DNA of 64,000 nt from NCBI GenBank assembly GCA_964577255.1, contig CAZNYM010000005.1, positions 16,087 through 80,086 on the forward strand. Direction: 5' to 3'. The notes beneath the pieces are model-generated. The model had not been told where the DNA came from. It ran no database searches and saw only the letters and a program-made list of their open reading frames with translations. Shown here piece by piece: positions 39,239 to 47,793 of the stretch. Each line of letters starts with the position of its first letter. The stretch's first letter is position 1. The position numbers and the translations under genes were made by a program. This DNA comes from Micavibrio_C sp964577255. GTDB lineage: Bacteria; Pseudomonadota; Alphaproteobacteria; Micavibrionales; Micavibrionaceae.

Positions 39239-39919
39239 ATCGCCTTCGATAACAGCCGACCCCCTTCCGGTCCGCGCCCCGCCGGCAGCCGTCCGCCGGG
39301 AAGCCGCCCCCCCTCATCTGGTTCACGCCCCCCATACAACCGTCCCGCCGGTCCGCGTCCCGCCGGTCCGCGCCCGCCTTACCGCGCGCCGCAGCGTCCG
39401 GTCGACGAAAACGGCCTGAAGATCAACGACCAGATCCGCGCCCGCGAAGTGCGCCTGATCGCCGCCGACGGCGAGCAGATGGGCGTCGTGTCGATCGCCG
39501 ATGCGCTGGCGCGCGCCGAGGAAGCCGGCCTTGACCTGGTGGAAATATCGCCGACCGCCGAGCCGCCCGTGTGCAAGATTCTCGACTACGGCAAGTATAA
39601 ATACGAGCAGCAGAAAAAAGCCAACGAAGCCCGCAAGAAGCAAAAGACGATCGAGATCAAGGAACTCAAGATCCGTCCCGGCATCGACAAGCACGATTAC
39701 GATGTGAAAATGCGCGCCGCCCGCCGCTTCTTCGAGGAGGGCGACAAGGTGAAATTCACCCTGCGCTACCGCGGCCGGGAAATGGCACACCAGCATCTGG
39801 GCATGGAAGTCCTCAACCGCATCAAAGGCGAGCTTTCGGACGTCGCCAAGATCGAGCAGGACGCCAAGATGGAAGGCAAGCAGGTGACGATGGTTATGGC
39901 GTCACTGACGCAGAAGTAA
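39239..39919 (+). CDS. infC: translation initiation factor IF-3, apparent AUC start
   Basis: IF-3 keeps ribosomal subunits apart and checks start-codon selection. The frame has no ATG, GTG or TTG between 39170 and the conserved part that has a ribosome site. A clear AGGAG at 39226-39230 lies eight bases before ATC at 39239, giving ~226 residues. infC classically starts at a rare AUU/AUC-type codon for autoregulation. The first ~55 residues are a Pro/Arg/Gly-rich low-complexity tail (RPPSGPRPAGSRPPGSRPP), longer than in most IF-3 proteins. Then the normal N-domain (INDQIRAREVRLI), linker (KYKYEQQKKANEARKKQ) and C-domain follow. Confidence 0.93.
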   Translation: MAFDNSRPPSGPRPAGSRPPGSRPPSSGSRPPYNRPAGPRPAGPRPPYRAPQRPVDENGLKINDQIRAREVRLIAADGEQMGVVSIADALARAEEAGLDLVEISPTAEPPVCKILDYGKYKYEQQKKANEARKKQKTIEIKELKIRPGIDKHDYDVKMRAARRFFEEGDKVKFTLRYRGREMAHQHLGMEVLNRIKGELSDVAKIEQDAKMEGKQVTMVMASLTQK

Positions 39920-39922
39920 TTC

Positions 39923-40243
39923 CTAAACGAAAGTCTGTGCCCATTCGGCCAGCGCGCCGCGCGACATGCTGCCGACGCGGGTATCGACCGGTTTGCCGTC
40001 CTTGAACACCATGAAAGTAGGAATGCCGCGTACGCCGTATTTGGTGGGGGCGTTGGGGTTCTCGTCGATGTTCACTTTCACGACCTTCATTTTGTCGCCC
40101 AGCGAACTGGCCACTTCGTCGACCAGGGGGCTCATGGCCTTGCAGGGGCCGCACCACTCCGCCCAGAAATCGACCATCACGGGGCCCGGGGCCTTGAGGA
40201 CTTCGGTCTCAAAATCGCTGTCGCTGACGGGGCGGCTGGCCAT
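39923..40243 (-). CDS. trxA: thioredoxin
   Basis: 106 residues from the ATG at 40243 with a GGGAGTT ribosome site; the longer frame upstream is unsupported. Active site WAEWCGPCKAM and the cis-Pro in RGIPTFMVFKDG are intact, so it should be a working disulfide reductase. Single gene, convergent with infC (3-base gap). Confidence 0.97.
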   Translation of the reverse strand: MASRPVSDSDFETEVLKAPGPVMVDFWAEWCGPCKAMSPLVDEVASSLGDKMKVVKVNIDENPNAPTKYGVRGIPTFMVFKDGKPVDTRVGSMSRGALAEWAQTFV

Positions 40244-40411
40244 GAATAACTCCCGGGAAGGTTGGTTTTTGTACAGTCCCCAGCAATATGGCCCGACGGG
40301 GCGACCCGTCAAGCGCTCCGCCGCCGCCGCGGAAATTTCTGGACAGATCTTTTGTTTTCATATTATATCAAGGGGTTTTGTAGTCCCCCATACCCTGCTA
40401 AAAAGCGAAAC

Positions 40412-40999
40412 ATGGACATTGTGCACCCGGATTCAGCGGGAGATCCCTATCAAGTCTATCAGGAAGATGTGCGCGAAATCGCGGAGCAGCATCTGTCGCG
40501 CTTTTTCAATCTATCGTTCATGGAGACCGTCTCTTCCTATCCCGAGGCGGCAGCCTATGTTGAGGCCCTGGGCCTGCTGGCGCTGGTAGGACGCAACATG
40601 AGCGTCACCGAAACCAGCGCCGATGTCATGCGTTATGAGGGTGAGGGCGCCCAGCTTCTCGTCAACCGTGTGATTTCAGTACACGAATACTTTCAGCAGG
40701 CCGCCGCCGCTAACGAGCCACCCAAGGAACCAACCGCTTCCCGGGAGGATATTGCCAGTGAACTGATTGCCCAGGCTCTGGCTTTGCCGGAACGCACACA
40801 GGGCATATTCAGGATCGAGTCGGAAATTAATTTTGAGCTGGATCCTGGTGAAGGCATTCTCAGGCGCAGCTTCTGCTTGACGATGCAGATCTGGCAGGAA
40901 ACAGACCCCGCAACCACCCATAAGACGGTCAGCAACGTGATCTGCGGGAAACCTTCCGAAAAATCTTTCCTTATCGCTTGTGACAACGGCCCGCATTAG
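40412..40999 (+). CDS. hypothetical protein, 195 aa
   Basis: From the ATG at 40412 (weak ribosome site). Acidic, soluble, mostly helical first half (EQHLSRFFNLSFMETVSSYPEA), then a beta-rich end (FRIESEINFELDPGEG). Unknown family. It shares style and direction with the next gene, nine bases away; both appear to be two-gene operon partners of unknown function. Confidence 0.55.
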   Translation: MDIVHPDSAGDPYQVYQEDVREIAEQHLSRFFNLSFMETVSSYPEAAAYVEALGLLALVGRNMSVTETSADVMRYEGEGAQLLVNRVISVHEYFQQAAAANEPPKEPTASREDIASELIAQALALPERTQGIFRIESEINFELDPGEGILRRSFCLTMQIWQETDPATTHKTVSNVICGKPSEKSFLIACDNGPH

Positions 41000-41008
41000 A
41001 AGACCGGT

Positions 41009-41509
41009 ATGACTGAAGAAGAAAAACTTGTTTTAAAAACGCTCAGCGACTGCGCCAACCGCATGTTCATGGAACCGGCAGAGACGATGGTCGCTAATCT
41101 TCACAACGTTCCGCCCGGCCCCGCCTTTCGTTTTTCGTACCGCTTCTCTTTTGCTGACCAGAAAGCGGAGGGCAGCGGAGAGATTCTGCGCACGGTCGAG
41201 CTTCATGAAATCTTCGAGCGGGAAACCGCCATTTCCGTCAACATGGCAGGTCCTTCCGAGCAGGAGGCGTTCCTGGCTCTGGTTGAAAAAGTTTTTTCCC
41301 CTCCCGAGGGTGCCGAAGGGCGCAGGATGAAAGTTGGCCGCCGCATCATAGTCGGCTATAACTATGAAGAGGAACTTGACCGTATCTGTCGCAAGATGAT
41401 CGTTCTGGAAGCTTTTACCGACGCAGACCCGAAGCCCGCGCCCCGTAAAGAGGCGATACCGGTGTCACCGGGAAATTTCCTGATGCCGCCGCCGGCCAGG
41501 CTGCAATAA
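41009..41509 (+). CDS. hypothetical protein, 166 aa
   Basis: Soluble alpha/beta protein, with a mid-region rich in beta strands (FRFSYRFSFADQKAEGSGE) reminiscent of the end of the preceding protein (FELDPGEGILRRSFCLTMQI), so the two may be distant paralogues. Pro-rich C-terminus. Function unknown. Confidence 0.55.
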   Translation: MTEEEKLVLKTLSDCANRMFMEPAETMVANLHNVPPGPAFRFSYRFSFADQKAEGSGEILRTVELHEIFERETAISVNMAGPSEQEAFLALVEKVFSPPEGAEGRRMKVGRRIIVGYNYEEELDRICRKMIVLEAFTDADPKPAPRKEAIPVSPGNFLMPPPARLQ

Positions 41510-41513
41510 AAAC

Positions 41514-42152
41514 CTAATTTACGCCGCCGCTCCAGAAATACCACCCCAACCCAATCGCGAACAGCGCGTTGCCGTAAAGTCCGTGTTCAATGCTTACGAG
41601 AGCAAGCGAGCGCGTGCGGGCGTAGGTGCCGGCAAAGATCAGCCCGCCGAAGAACCCCAGCACGGGCGCGACCGGATTGATGTAAAGCACATGGGCGTAG
41701 GCGAATACGACGGCGCTCGCGACCATCATCGCCCTGCCCGCGCCGAAAAAGCTTTTATAACGGTCGAAAAAGAAGGTACAGAAGATGAATTCCTGCGGCA
41801 GGGCCGAGAGAACCGGATAGATCATGAACAGCATGAGCAGAAATTCAGGCCGCGCCTGCGCCAGGCCAAACAGCCGCCCGGGATCGTAAAAAGCCAGGAA
41901 CGCCGTCATCAGCACGCAGCAGACCAGCCAGCGCAAAAGAATCGGCCCCAGATTGCGGCGGTTCACCTCCTCCCAGCGCCATAAATCCCGCCAGCCCGTG
42001 AAAAAGCGGCGGCGGTAAATAAGAAAACAGTAAGCCGCCGCCGCCCACAGGAAGAAGAACATGAGGGGCGCCAGACGGAAGACGATGATGACCGTCGGCA
42101 GCGCGACGCACAGCAGAATAAATTCAAGCAGCAGCAAAAAGCGCGGGTTCAC
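41514..42152 (-). CDS. CPBP-like intramembrane protease family protein with altered motif 1
   Basis: 212 residues, about seven TM helices. The CPBP/Abi layout is recognisable: motif 1 region SALPQEFIFCTFFFDRY, a His in VFAYAHVLYINPVAPVLGF, and IEHGLYGN for the last metal-binding motif. Motif 1 is normally EExxxR; here it reads QEFIFC, keeping one Glu but losing the first Glu and the Arg. Either a variant subgroup or an inactive member. Overlaps the esterase gene by 4 bases on the same strand. Confidence 0.72.
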   Translation of the reverse strand: MNPRFLLLLEFILLCVALPTVIIVFRLAPLMFFFLWAAAAYCFLIYRRRFFTGWRDLWRWEEVNRRNLGPILLRWLVCCVLMTAFLAFYDPGRLFGLAQARPEFLLMLFMIYPVLSALPQEFIFCTFFFDRYKSFFGAGRAMMVASAVVFAYAHVLYINPVAPVLGFFGGLIFAGTYARTRSLALVSIEHGLYGNALFAIGLGWYFWSGGVN

Positions 42153-43090
42153 TTAAGACTCTTGAAAAATTCCCACATGATGTCGTTGGCGGAGAGCGCC
42201 TGCGAGGGCGCCTCGCCGCGCGGTTTTTTCCCGCCCGGCCAGGAATGCCCACCGGTTTCAGTGACGCAGAGCTTGACCGCGCTTTGATCGGCGCAGGGGG
42301 CATAGAGGTCGCAGGCTGCCCCCGGCGCGTCGAGCACCCGGCGGGCCCTGGCGGGGCAGTTGTTGCGCACGCGCCATTTTTCGACCGTGGCGGGTACGGA
42401 AGCGAACGATGTCACCTTGGAAGGATCACGGAACGCATCCGGCCCGGCGCCGCCTTCGTACAGCACATGCGTATCGTTGCGGGCGTGGATGTGCAGGACA
42501 GATACCGGCCGTCCGGCGGGGCAGGCGGTGGTATTGTCCGTTCCCGCTACCGGCGCGACGGCGGCGAAGATGTCGGGCAGCTCGCAGGCCAGGCGGTAAG
42601 CCATCATGCCGCCGTTCGACATGCCGGTTGCGAACACACGGTCGCGGTCGATGTGCAGGCGGGTATGCAGGAATCCGACCATGCTTTTGATAAAGCCGAC
42701 ATCGTCGATATTCTTGTCGCGTGCGTCGCCGCAGCAAGCGCCCGCGTTCCAGGTCGCGAACTTGCCGCCGCGGAACCTGCTGTAGCCGTTGGGGAAGACA
42801 GCGATGAAGCCGGCGCTGTCGGATTTCGAGACCAGCTCGTAAAGACTGTCGCGCGCCATGTAGTGCATGCTGCCGCCTCCGCCATGCAGGGCGATGACAA
42901 GCGGCGCGGCGCGCGCGGGGTCATAACCCGGAGGCACATGGATAAGGAAAGCGCGTTCGCGGCCGCCATGGGTGAGGGTGAATTCGTAATCACCGGGGCC
43001 ATTGATTGGCTGTTCCGCCGCGTGAGAGCAATACGGAAAAATAAAGAGGAGCAGGGCGGCCAGAGCCAGGGCAGGGAAATTTTTCATCAT
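42149..43090 (-). CDS. secreted PHB-depolymerase/feruloyl-esterase-like hydrolase
   Basis: About 313 residues from the tandem ATGs at 43090/43087. A signal peptide (LALAALLLFIFPYCSHA) precedes an alpha/beta hydrolase: oxyanion region VIALHGGGGS, nucleophile FATGMSNGGMM (GxSxG), acid near HIHARNDTHV, and the terminal His in TETGGHSWPGG. LpqC/PHB depolymerase-type CE1 relatives cleave polyhydroxybutyrate or feruloyl esters. Conserved Cys (CCGDARDKNIDD) are also typical. Substrate open. Cotranscribed with the downstream CPBP gene. Confidence 0.85.
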   Translation of the reverse strand: MMKNFPALALAALLLFIFPYCSHAAEQPINGPGDYEFTLTHGGRERAFLIHVPPGYDPARAAPLVIALHGGGGSMHYMARDSLYELVSKSDSAGFIAVFPNGYSRFRGGKFATWNAGACCGDARDKNIDDVGFIKSMVGFLHTRLHIDRDRVFATGMSNGGMMAYRLACELPDIFAAVAPVAGTDNTTACPAGRPVSVLHIHARNDTHVLYEGGAGPDAFRDPSKVTSFASVPATVEKWRVRNNCPARARRVLDAPGAACDLYAPCADQSAVKLCVTETGGHSWPGGKKPRGEAPSQALSANDIMWEFFKSLK

Positions 43091-43218
43091 CCTGTTATTT
43101 TCATTAGCGTTTTTTTGTCGGCAAAGAAAGCGGGGCATAATTTTCTTTTCATGCTTGCCGAAAAGCTGTGCCCGCCTTAATTTCAGAAACTACCAAAATT
43201 TTGGATTATTCCAGATTT

Positions 43219-43668
43219 ATGCTGACCGAAACCGACCCCACCCGGCTTTTGAAGGATCATGGTCTGAGCGCTACCGCGGCGCGCCTGGCGGTCCTTGCCG
43301 CGCTGATGCGCCACCCGCACAGCGACGCGCAGACGCTTTACACGCATGCCCGGGCGATCAGCGGCGCGCTGTCGCAGCAGGCGGTGTACGACAATCTGCG
43401 CCTGTTCGTCGAGAAGGGGATCACGCGCGTGATCCAGCCGCTGGGCCAACCCGCGCTTTACGAGCCGCAGAAGCAGGACGACCATCATCATCTGATCTGC
43501 CGCGCCTGCGGCCGGATGGAGGATGTGTTCACCGCGCCTGTGTCAGGCCTGGCGCCGATGCAGGCGCACGGCTTCCGCGTCGATGAAACGGAAATCGTTT
43601 TCCGCGGCCTGTGCCCCGCGTGTCAGGCGCAAAATCTTTCAACATCACCTCAAGGAGAAGCAGCATGA
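43219..43668 (+). CDS. Fur/PerR family peroxide- or metal-responsive repressor
   Basis: 149 residues from the ATG at 43219. Winged helix (GLSATAARLAVLAALMRHPHSDAQTL, QQAVYDNLRLFVEKG), metal-binding DDHHHLICRACGRM and a second CxxC (GLCPACQ) for structural zinc. Overlap with katA by 4 bases (ATGA) indicates that it controls, and is co-expressed with, the catalase, in the manner of PerR/CatR. Divergent from the esterase; the ~130-base gap must contain the operator, though I could not pick out a clean box. Confidence 0.88.
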   Translation: MLTETDPTRLLKDHGLSATAARLAVLAALMRHPHSDAQTLYTHARAISGALSQQAVYDNLRLFVEKGITRVIQPLGQPALYEPQKQDDHHHLICRACGRMEDVFTAPVSGLAPMQAHGFRVDETEIVFRGLCPACQAQNLSTSPQGEAA

Positions 43669-45149
43669 GTAAAAGCCAAAAACCGGTCATGACCACAAGC
43701 GCGGGCGCGCCCGTGCCCGACAACCAGAATTCCCTGACCGCCGGCGCGCGCGGCCCGGTGCTGCTGCAGGATTACCAGCTGATCGAGAAGCTGGCACACC
43801 AGAACCGCGAACGCATCCCCGAGCGCGTGGTGCACGCCAAGGGCTGGGGCGCGTTCGGTACCCTCAAAATCACCGGCGATATCTCGAAATACACCAAGGC
43901 CAAGGCGCTGCAGCCCGGCGCGGAAACGCCGATGCTGGCGCGCTTTTCCACCGTGGCCGGCGAGATGGGCGCGGCGGACGCCGAGCGCGACGTGCGCGGC
44001 TTCGCGCTTAAATTCTACACCACCGAAGGCAACTGGGACCTGGTGGGCAACAACACGCCGGTGTTTTTCGTGCGCGATCCGCTGAAATTCCCCGATTTCA
44101 TCCATACGCAAAAGCGCCATCCGAAAACCAATTTGCGTTCGGCCACGGCGATGTGGGATTTCTGGTCGCTGTCGCCCGAAAGTCTGCATCAGGTCACGAT
44201 CCTGATGTCGGACCGCGGCCTGCCGGAAACGCCCATGCACATGAACGGCTACGGTTCGCACACCTATTCGCTGTGGAACGACAAGGGCGAGCGCTGCTGG
44301 GTCAAGTTCCACTTCAAGACCATGCAGGGCCACAAACACCTGACCAACGAGCAGGCCGCCGCCGTGATCGGCCAGACCCGCGAAAGCTATCAGGAGGCGC
44401 TGTTCGGCGCGATCGAGAGCAAGAACTTCCCGAAATGGAAGGTGCAGGTGCAGATCATGCCCGAAGCGGACGCGGACAAGACCCCCTACAACCCCTTCGA
44501 CCTGACCAAGGTGTGGCCACACGCCGATTATCCGCCCATCGATATCGGCGTTATGGAACTGAACCGCAATCCGGAGAACTACTTCGCCGAGATCGAGAAC
44601 GCCGCGTTCTCGCCCTCGAACGTGGTGCCGGGCATTTCCTTCTCGCCCGACAAGATGCTGCAGGCGCGCGTGTTCTCCTATGCCGACGCGCACCGCTACC
44701 GCCTGGGCACGCATTACGAAAGCCTGCCGGTCAACATGCCCAAATGCCCGATGCACCATTATCACCGCGACGGGGCGATGAACGTCTATGGCGGCATCCG
44801 CACCGGCAACCCGGATGTTTATTACGAGCCCAATTCTTTCAACGGTCCGGTGGAAACTAGTGCCGCGAAAGAGCCGCCGCTGCGCATTTCCGGCGACGCC
44901 GACCGCTATGCCCAGAAGGAAGGCGCGGGCCAGAAGATGGACGACTTCACCCAGCCGCGCGCGCTCTTCAATCTGTTCGATGCGGGCCAGAAGGCGCGCC
45001 TTTACAGCAATATCGCTGCCGCCATGCAGGGCGCGCCCGACGACATCACCGAGCGCCAGTGCCAGCTGTTCGATAAAATCGACCCCGCCTACGGCAAGGG
45101 CGTGCGCGATGCGCTCAAAGCCCGCCGCCAGCAGGCCAAGGCAGCATAG
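43665..45149 (+). CDS. katA: monofunctional catalase (clade 3 size)
   Basis: 494 residues from the ATG at 43665 with an AAGGAGAAG ribosome site. Converts hydrogen peroxide to water and oxygen. Catalytic His in ERVVHAKGWGAFG (His57), Asn in DLVGNNTPVFFVRD (near 130) and the haem-ligand Tyr in YADAHRYRLGTHY (near 345) are present. Small-subunit type without the C-terminal flavodoxin-like domain. Coupled to the Fur-like repressor and followed by a strong terminator. Confidence 0.97.
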   Translation: MSKSQKPVMTTSAGAPVPDNQNSLTAGARGPVLLQDYQLIEKLAHQNRERIPERVVHAKGWGAFGTLKITGDISKYTKAKALQPGAETPMLARFSTVAGEMGAADAERDVRGFALKFYTTEGNWDLVGNNTPVFFVRDPLKFPDFIHTQKRHPKTNLRSATAMWDFWSLSPESLHQVTILMSDRGLPETPMHMNGYGSHTYSLWNDKGERCWVKFHFKTMQGHKHLTNEQAAAVIGQTRESYQEALFGAIESKNFPKWKVQVQIMPEADADKTPYNPFDLTKVWPHADYPPIDIGVMELNRNPENYFAEIENAAFSPSNVVPGISFSPDKMLQARVFSYADAHRYRLGTHYESLPVNMPKCPMHHYHRDGAMNVYGGIRTGNPDVYYEPNSFNGPVETSAAKEPPLRISGDADRYAQKEGAGQKMDDFTQPRALFNLFDAGQKARLYSNIAAAMQGAPDDITERQCQLFDKIDPAYGKGVRDALKARRQQAKAA

Positions 45150-45176
45150 ATTGCGGATTGACGATTGTTGAATGTG

Positions 45177-45204
45177 AAACCGCCCCGAAAGGGGCGGTTT
45201 TTCT
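45177..45204 (+). terminator. rho-independent terminator after katA
   Basis: Perfect 10-bp stem AAACCGCCCC/GGGGCGGTTT (45177-45186 and 45191-45200) with a GAAA tetraloop and a short T tail. The stem sequence is the same as that of the HU terminator at 10730-10753. Confidence 0.85.
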
Positions 45205-45219
45205 CTGGTGTTTTTCAGT

Positions 45220-45657
45220 TTATTGGCTGTAGCGCGCAGAAAAAGTGATGGTTTCCTCTCCTTGGCTGTGCTGGATGCGCAGCGTGCCAGCGATCGATTT
45301 TTCGGGATTGTAATCGGTCAGCATCAATTCACCTTCCGGGGTTTCGAGAAGACAGCCCTCGCCTTTTTTTCTGCAAATGCTGAACAGATAAAGTTCCCGG
45401 GGTTTAATAGAAATATGCGGTCTTAGTTTAACAGTGTTGTGAAAATTTTCAGGAACGATCAAGAAGGAATAGGCATGGTCCCGCCCATAAATCGTCACGC
45501 GGGGGGAAAACCCGTCCCACGGAGCAGGTTCGCGGGAGAAGTCCGCGTTGGTTCCCGCTTTGCCACTGCCGGCGAAAAGCGCCAGGATTATCAGGGTTGT
45601 CAGCGGTAGAACAAGAAACCTGCCTTTATTCGTCATGATGCCTGCCTTGAACTTCAT
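45220..45657 (-). CDS. exported hypothetical protein
   Basis: About 145 residues from the ATG at 45657 (GGAGCG five bases upstream; alternatives at 45669 and 45636). Basic N-terminus and a hydrophobic signal (FLVLPLTTLIILALFAGSGKAG), then a beta-rich domain with two Cys (SICRKKGEGCLL). Likely periplasmic. Unknown family. Confidence 0.6.
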   Translation of the reverse strand: MKFKAGIMTNKGRFLVLPLTTLIILALFAGSGKAGTNADFSREPAPWDGFSPRVTIYGRDHAYSFLIVPENFHNTVKLRPHISIKPRELYLFSICRKKGEGCLLETPEGELMLTDYNPEKSIAGTLRIQHSQGEETITFSARYSQ

Positions 45658-45693
45658 AAGACGCTCCATTTTTACTACACCACAAAGTGGGCG

Positions 45694-46152
45694 TTATAGA
45701 AGGCTTCGCTTTTGACACTCTTGCAGCGCCCAGACAGTATAAGCCATGATCCCGGGTTGGGCGCAGGCCTCTTCGACGCTGTTGAAATGTATCGGCTCTG
45801 CTTCATAGCAGCCGGTTATGGTTTTATTTTTATCGTGCCAGAAATAGATGTGAACCAGTTCGGTGTGACCGGTCCAGCCCTCGGTGACCGCGCCCACGAA
45901 AACCAGATCTTTTTCGTCCGCCAGGCCGCCGGTTTCTTCATGCAATTCACGGATCACGGCTTGCAGCGGCGTTTCCCCGGGCTCGACATGGCCGCCGAAG
46001 ATATTCACCGCGCCCGCGTGCTTGCCCCAGTTTTCAGGGCGCCTTTGCAGATAAAGGCGATGGTCGTGCGTGAGGATCACACAATCCGCCAGGTGCTTCT
46101 TGTAGGCAGACATGTCGGCGGCGGTGATATCGACGGGTTTGATTTCATCCAT
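45694..46152 (-). CDS. Nudix hydrolase
   Basis: 152 residues. A full Nudix box starts at GGHVEPGETPLQ and continues as AVIRELHEETGG, matching GX5EX7REUXEEXGU, so a pyrophosphohydrolase of an X-linked nucleoside diphosphate is expected. N-terminal beta strands (DCVILTHDHRLYLQRRPE) resemble the NUDIX proteins that act on CDP- or isoprenoid-type substrates, but the substrate is not determinable. Confidence 0.88.
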   Translation of the reverse strand: MDEIKPVDITAADMSAYKKHLADCVILTHDHRLYLQRRPENWGKHAGAVNIFGGHVEPGETPLQAVIRELHEETGGLADEKDLVFVGAVTEGWTGHTELVHIYFWHDKNKTITGCYEAEPIHFNSVEEACAQPGIMAYTVWALQECQKRSLL

Positions 46153-46253
46153 GTTTTTTATGACGAATAATGGAGCCAGTTCCGGTCCGCCTTCGTCAAG
46201 ACTTCGGCGGACATAAGCCTCGCAACGCGCGTTTCACGCGCGGCTGCGGCTAA

Positions 46254-46342
46254 TGGCGGAGAGGATGAGATTCGAACTCACGATACCTTTTGGGTATACA
46301 CACTTTCCAGGCGTGCGCCTTCGACCGCTCGGCCACCTCTCC
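46254..46342 (-). tRNA. tRNA-Ser (anticodon GGA)
   Basis: The minus strand folds into a class II tRNA. Acceptor stem GGAGAGG pairs with CCTCTCC; D-loop GCCGAGCGGTCGAAGGC; anticodon stem CACGC/GTGTG around loop CTGGAAA giving anticodon GGA; a long variable arm; T-arm GTTCGAATC. Discriminator G and an encoded CCA (46254-46256) are present. It reads UCC/UCU serine codons. Confidence 0.95.
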
Positions 46343-46480
46343 GCATGCACAGGATAACAAGTGGGGCAATTTATCCTTGAGCCCGGCGCGGGGGTCAATC
46401 AAAAACATGACATTTATTTATATTATGAAAATATAATCCATAATTGCCCCAGGGCGGGAAGCTGGTAGAATCCCCGGGCC

Positions 46481-46891
46481 ATGCGTTACATCGTCCTCGC
46501 CCTGTTCCTTGCTCTGCCCGCCCTGGCCGCCCTGGGCCACGATATCTGGCTCGCCTACGGCAAGGAGTTCGATTACACCAAGCCCATCCGCCTCAGCAAT
46601 CTCGGCTGGCTGTGGCAGGTCTATCACGGCGAGACTTACGAATGGGCGCGCGAGAACATCAACCCCGACAGCTGGAAGAACCTGGTCGAACCGCTGCTGC
46701 TGCAGAAATCGGTGATCGTCGGACTGTTCCCGGTCGCGATCTACATCGCGTTCAAGGCCGTGACCTGGATTTTCGGCCTGGGCGAGTTCCAGGGCCGCGG
46801 GCTGCTGCTCAACCGCCTGCCGCGCAAGACCATCGCCCGCGAGGAAGCGGTCGCGCGCAACAAGCGCGCTTTCAAATATAGCCGGAAGTAG
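46481..46891 (+). CDS. membrane-anchored hypothetical protein
   Basis: 136 residues. N-terminal signal/TM segment (YIVLALFLALPALAALG), a Trp/Tyr-rich middle (LGWLWQVYHGETYEW), a second TM (SVIVGLFPVAIYIAFKAVTWIFGLG) and a basic tail. Unknown family. Its end overlaps the convergent hydrolase gene by 20 bases. Confidence 0.65.
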   Translation: MRYIVLALFLALPALAALGHDIWLAYGKEFDYTKPIRLSNLGWLWQVYHGETYEWARENINPDSWKNLVEPLLLQKSVIVGLFPVAIYIAFKAVTWIFGLGEFQGRGLLLNRLPRKTIAREEAVARNKRAFKYSRK

Positions 46892-47741
46892 AGGCGCTGC
46901 GTTCCTGCGTCTGTTCCGCCCGCGCGGCGGCGATGTGCTCGTTCGTCTCCTCGAGCACGCGCGCGAGCAGGGCCAGATCGCCCGGTTCGCTCAGGCGGTG
47001 ATCGCCCGCGGGCGCCATAAAAACCTCCACGTCGCGGTTGCCGCCCTGTTCAAGAACGGCGCGTATTTTCAGGGCTTTTTGCCACGGCACGTCGGGATCC
47101 TTCATCCCCTGCAGCAGGCGCACCGGCACGCGGATATCAAGCGGCTTCTCCAGCATGATGTGGCGCTCGCCGTCGGTGATCAGGTCGTAGGTGAAAACGT
47201 AGGGCGCGGGATCGTAAGGTGTGGCGACGGTGATCCTGCCCTTGCTTTTAAGCTCCTCCCACTGCGCCTTGCTTAAGCGCGCGGGGCCGATCTCGCGGGT
47301 GAAGTCGGGCGCGGCGGCGATGCCGATGAGGCCCGCCACCGCCTCGGGCCGCTCCTGCGCCGCGCGCAGCGCCAGCCATCCGCCCATCGACGAGCCGATC
47401 AAAAGCGCCGGGCTGACCGCCAGCGTGTCGATGATCGCGAGGACATCTTCTAGCCATGTCGAGAGCGTGCAGGCGGCGAAGTCGCCTTCCGAATCGCCGT
47501 GCGCGCTGTAATCGAAACGGACGAAAGGCTGGCCCCGGCGGCGGCACCATTCTTCCACAAAAAGCGCCTTGGTGCCGTTACGGTCCGAACGGAAGCCGCC
47601 GAGAAAAATCACGGTAGGCTTGTTTTTTCCAAGACTATCAAGGTGATAGGCGTTATAGGCCAGCGCGGGCCGATCCGCCCGCCGGAGGAATTGCGGCGGT
47701 GGCAAAGCGGGGGATTCTGTTGTTTCCTTTGTTCTTTTCAC
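46872..47741 (-). CDS. alpha/beta hydrolase
   Basis: 289 residues from the GTG at 47741, five bases behind a GGGGAG ribosome site; the longer frame upstream overlaps the divergent glycosyltransferase and is not used. Hydrolase marks: FLGGFRSDRNGTKA (oxyanion), FDYSAHGDSEGDF, nucleophile LLIGSSMGGWLAL (GxSxG), acid near LLQGMKDPDVPW and the catalytic His in PAGDHRLSEPGD. Resembles bacterial palmitoyl-thioesterase (ABHD10)-like hydrolases. Substrate unknown. Confidence 0.82.
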   Translation of the reverse strand: MKRTKETTESPALPPPQFLRRADRPALAYNAYHLDSLGKNKPTVIFLGGFRSDRNGTKALFVEEWCRRRGQPFVRFDYSAHGDSEGDFAACTLSTWLEDVLAIIDTLAVSPALLIGSSMGGWLALRAAQERPEAVAGLIGIAAAPDFTREIGPARLSKAQWEELKSKGRITVATPYDPAPYVFTYDLITDGERHIMLEKPLDIRVPVRLLQGMKDPDVPWQKALKIRAVLEQGGNRDVEVFMAPAGDHRLSEPGDLALLARVLEETNEHIAAARAEQTQERSASTSGYI

Positions 47742-47793
47742 GCGAACTCCCCTAATATGACTCACCGGAAACAGCGAAGGGCCAAAGCCAAAG

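Noticed and set aside
46153..46480. Genomic island at tRNA-Ser
   Set aside because: No integrase, no duplicated tRNA 3' end and no composition shift next to it.
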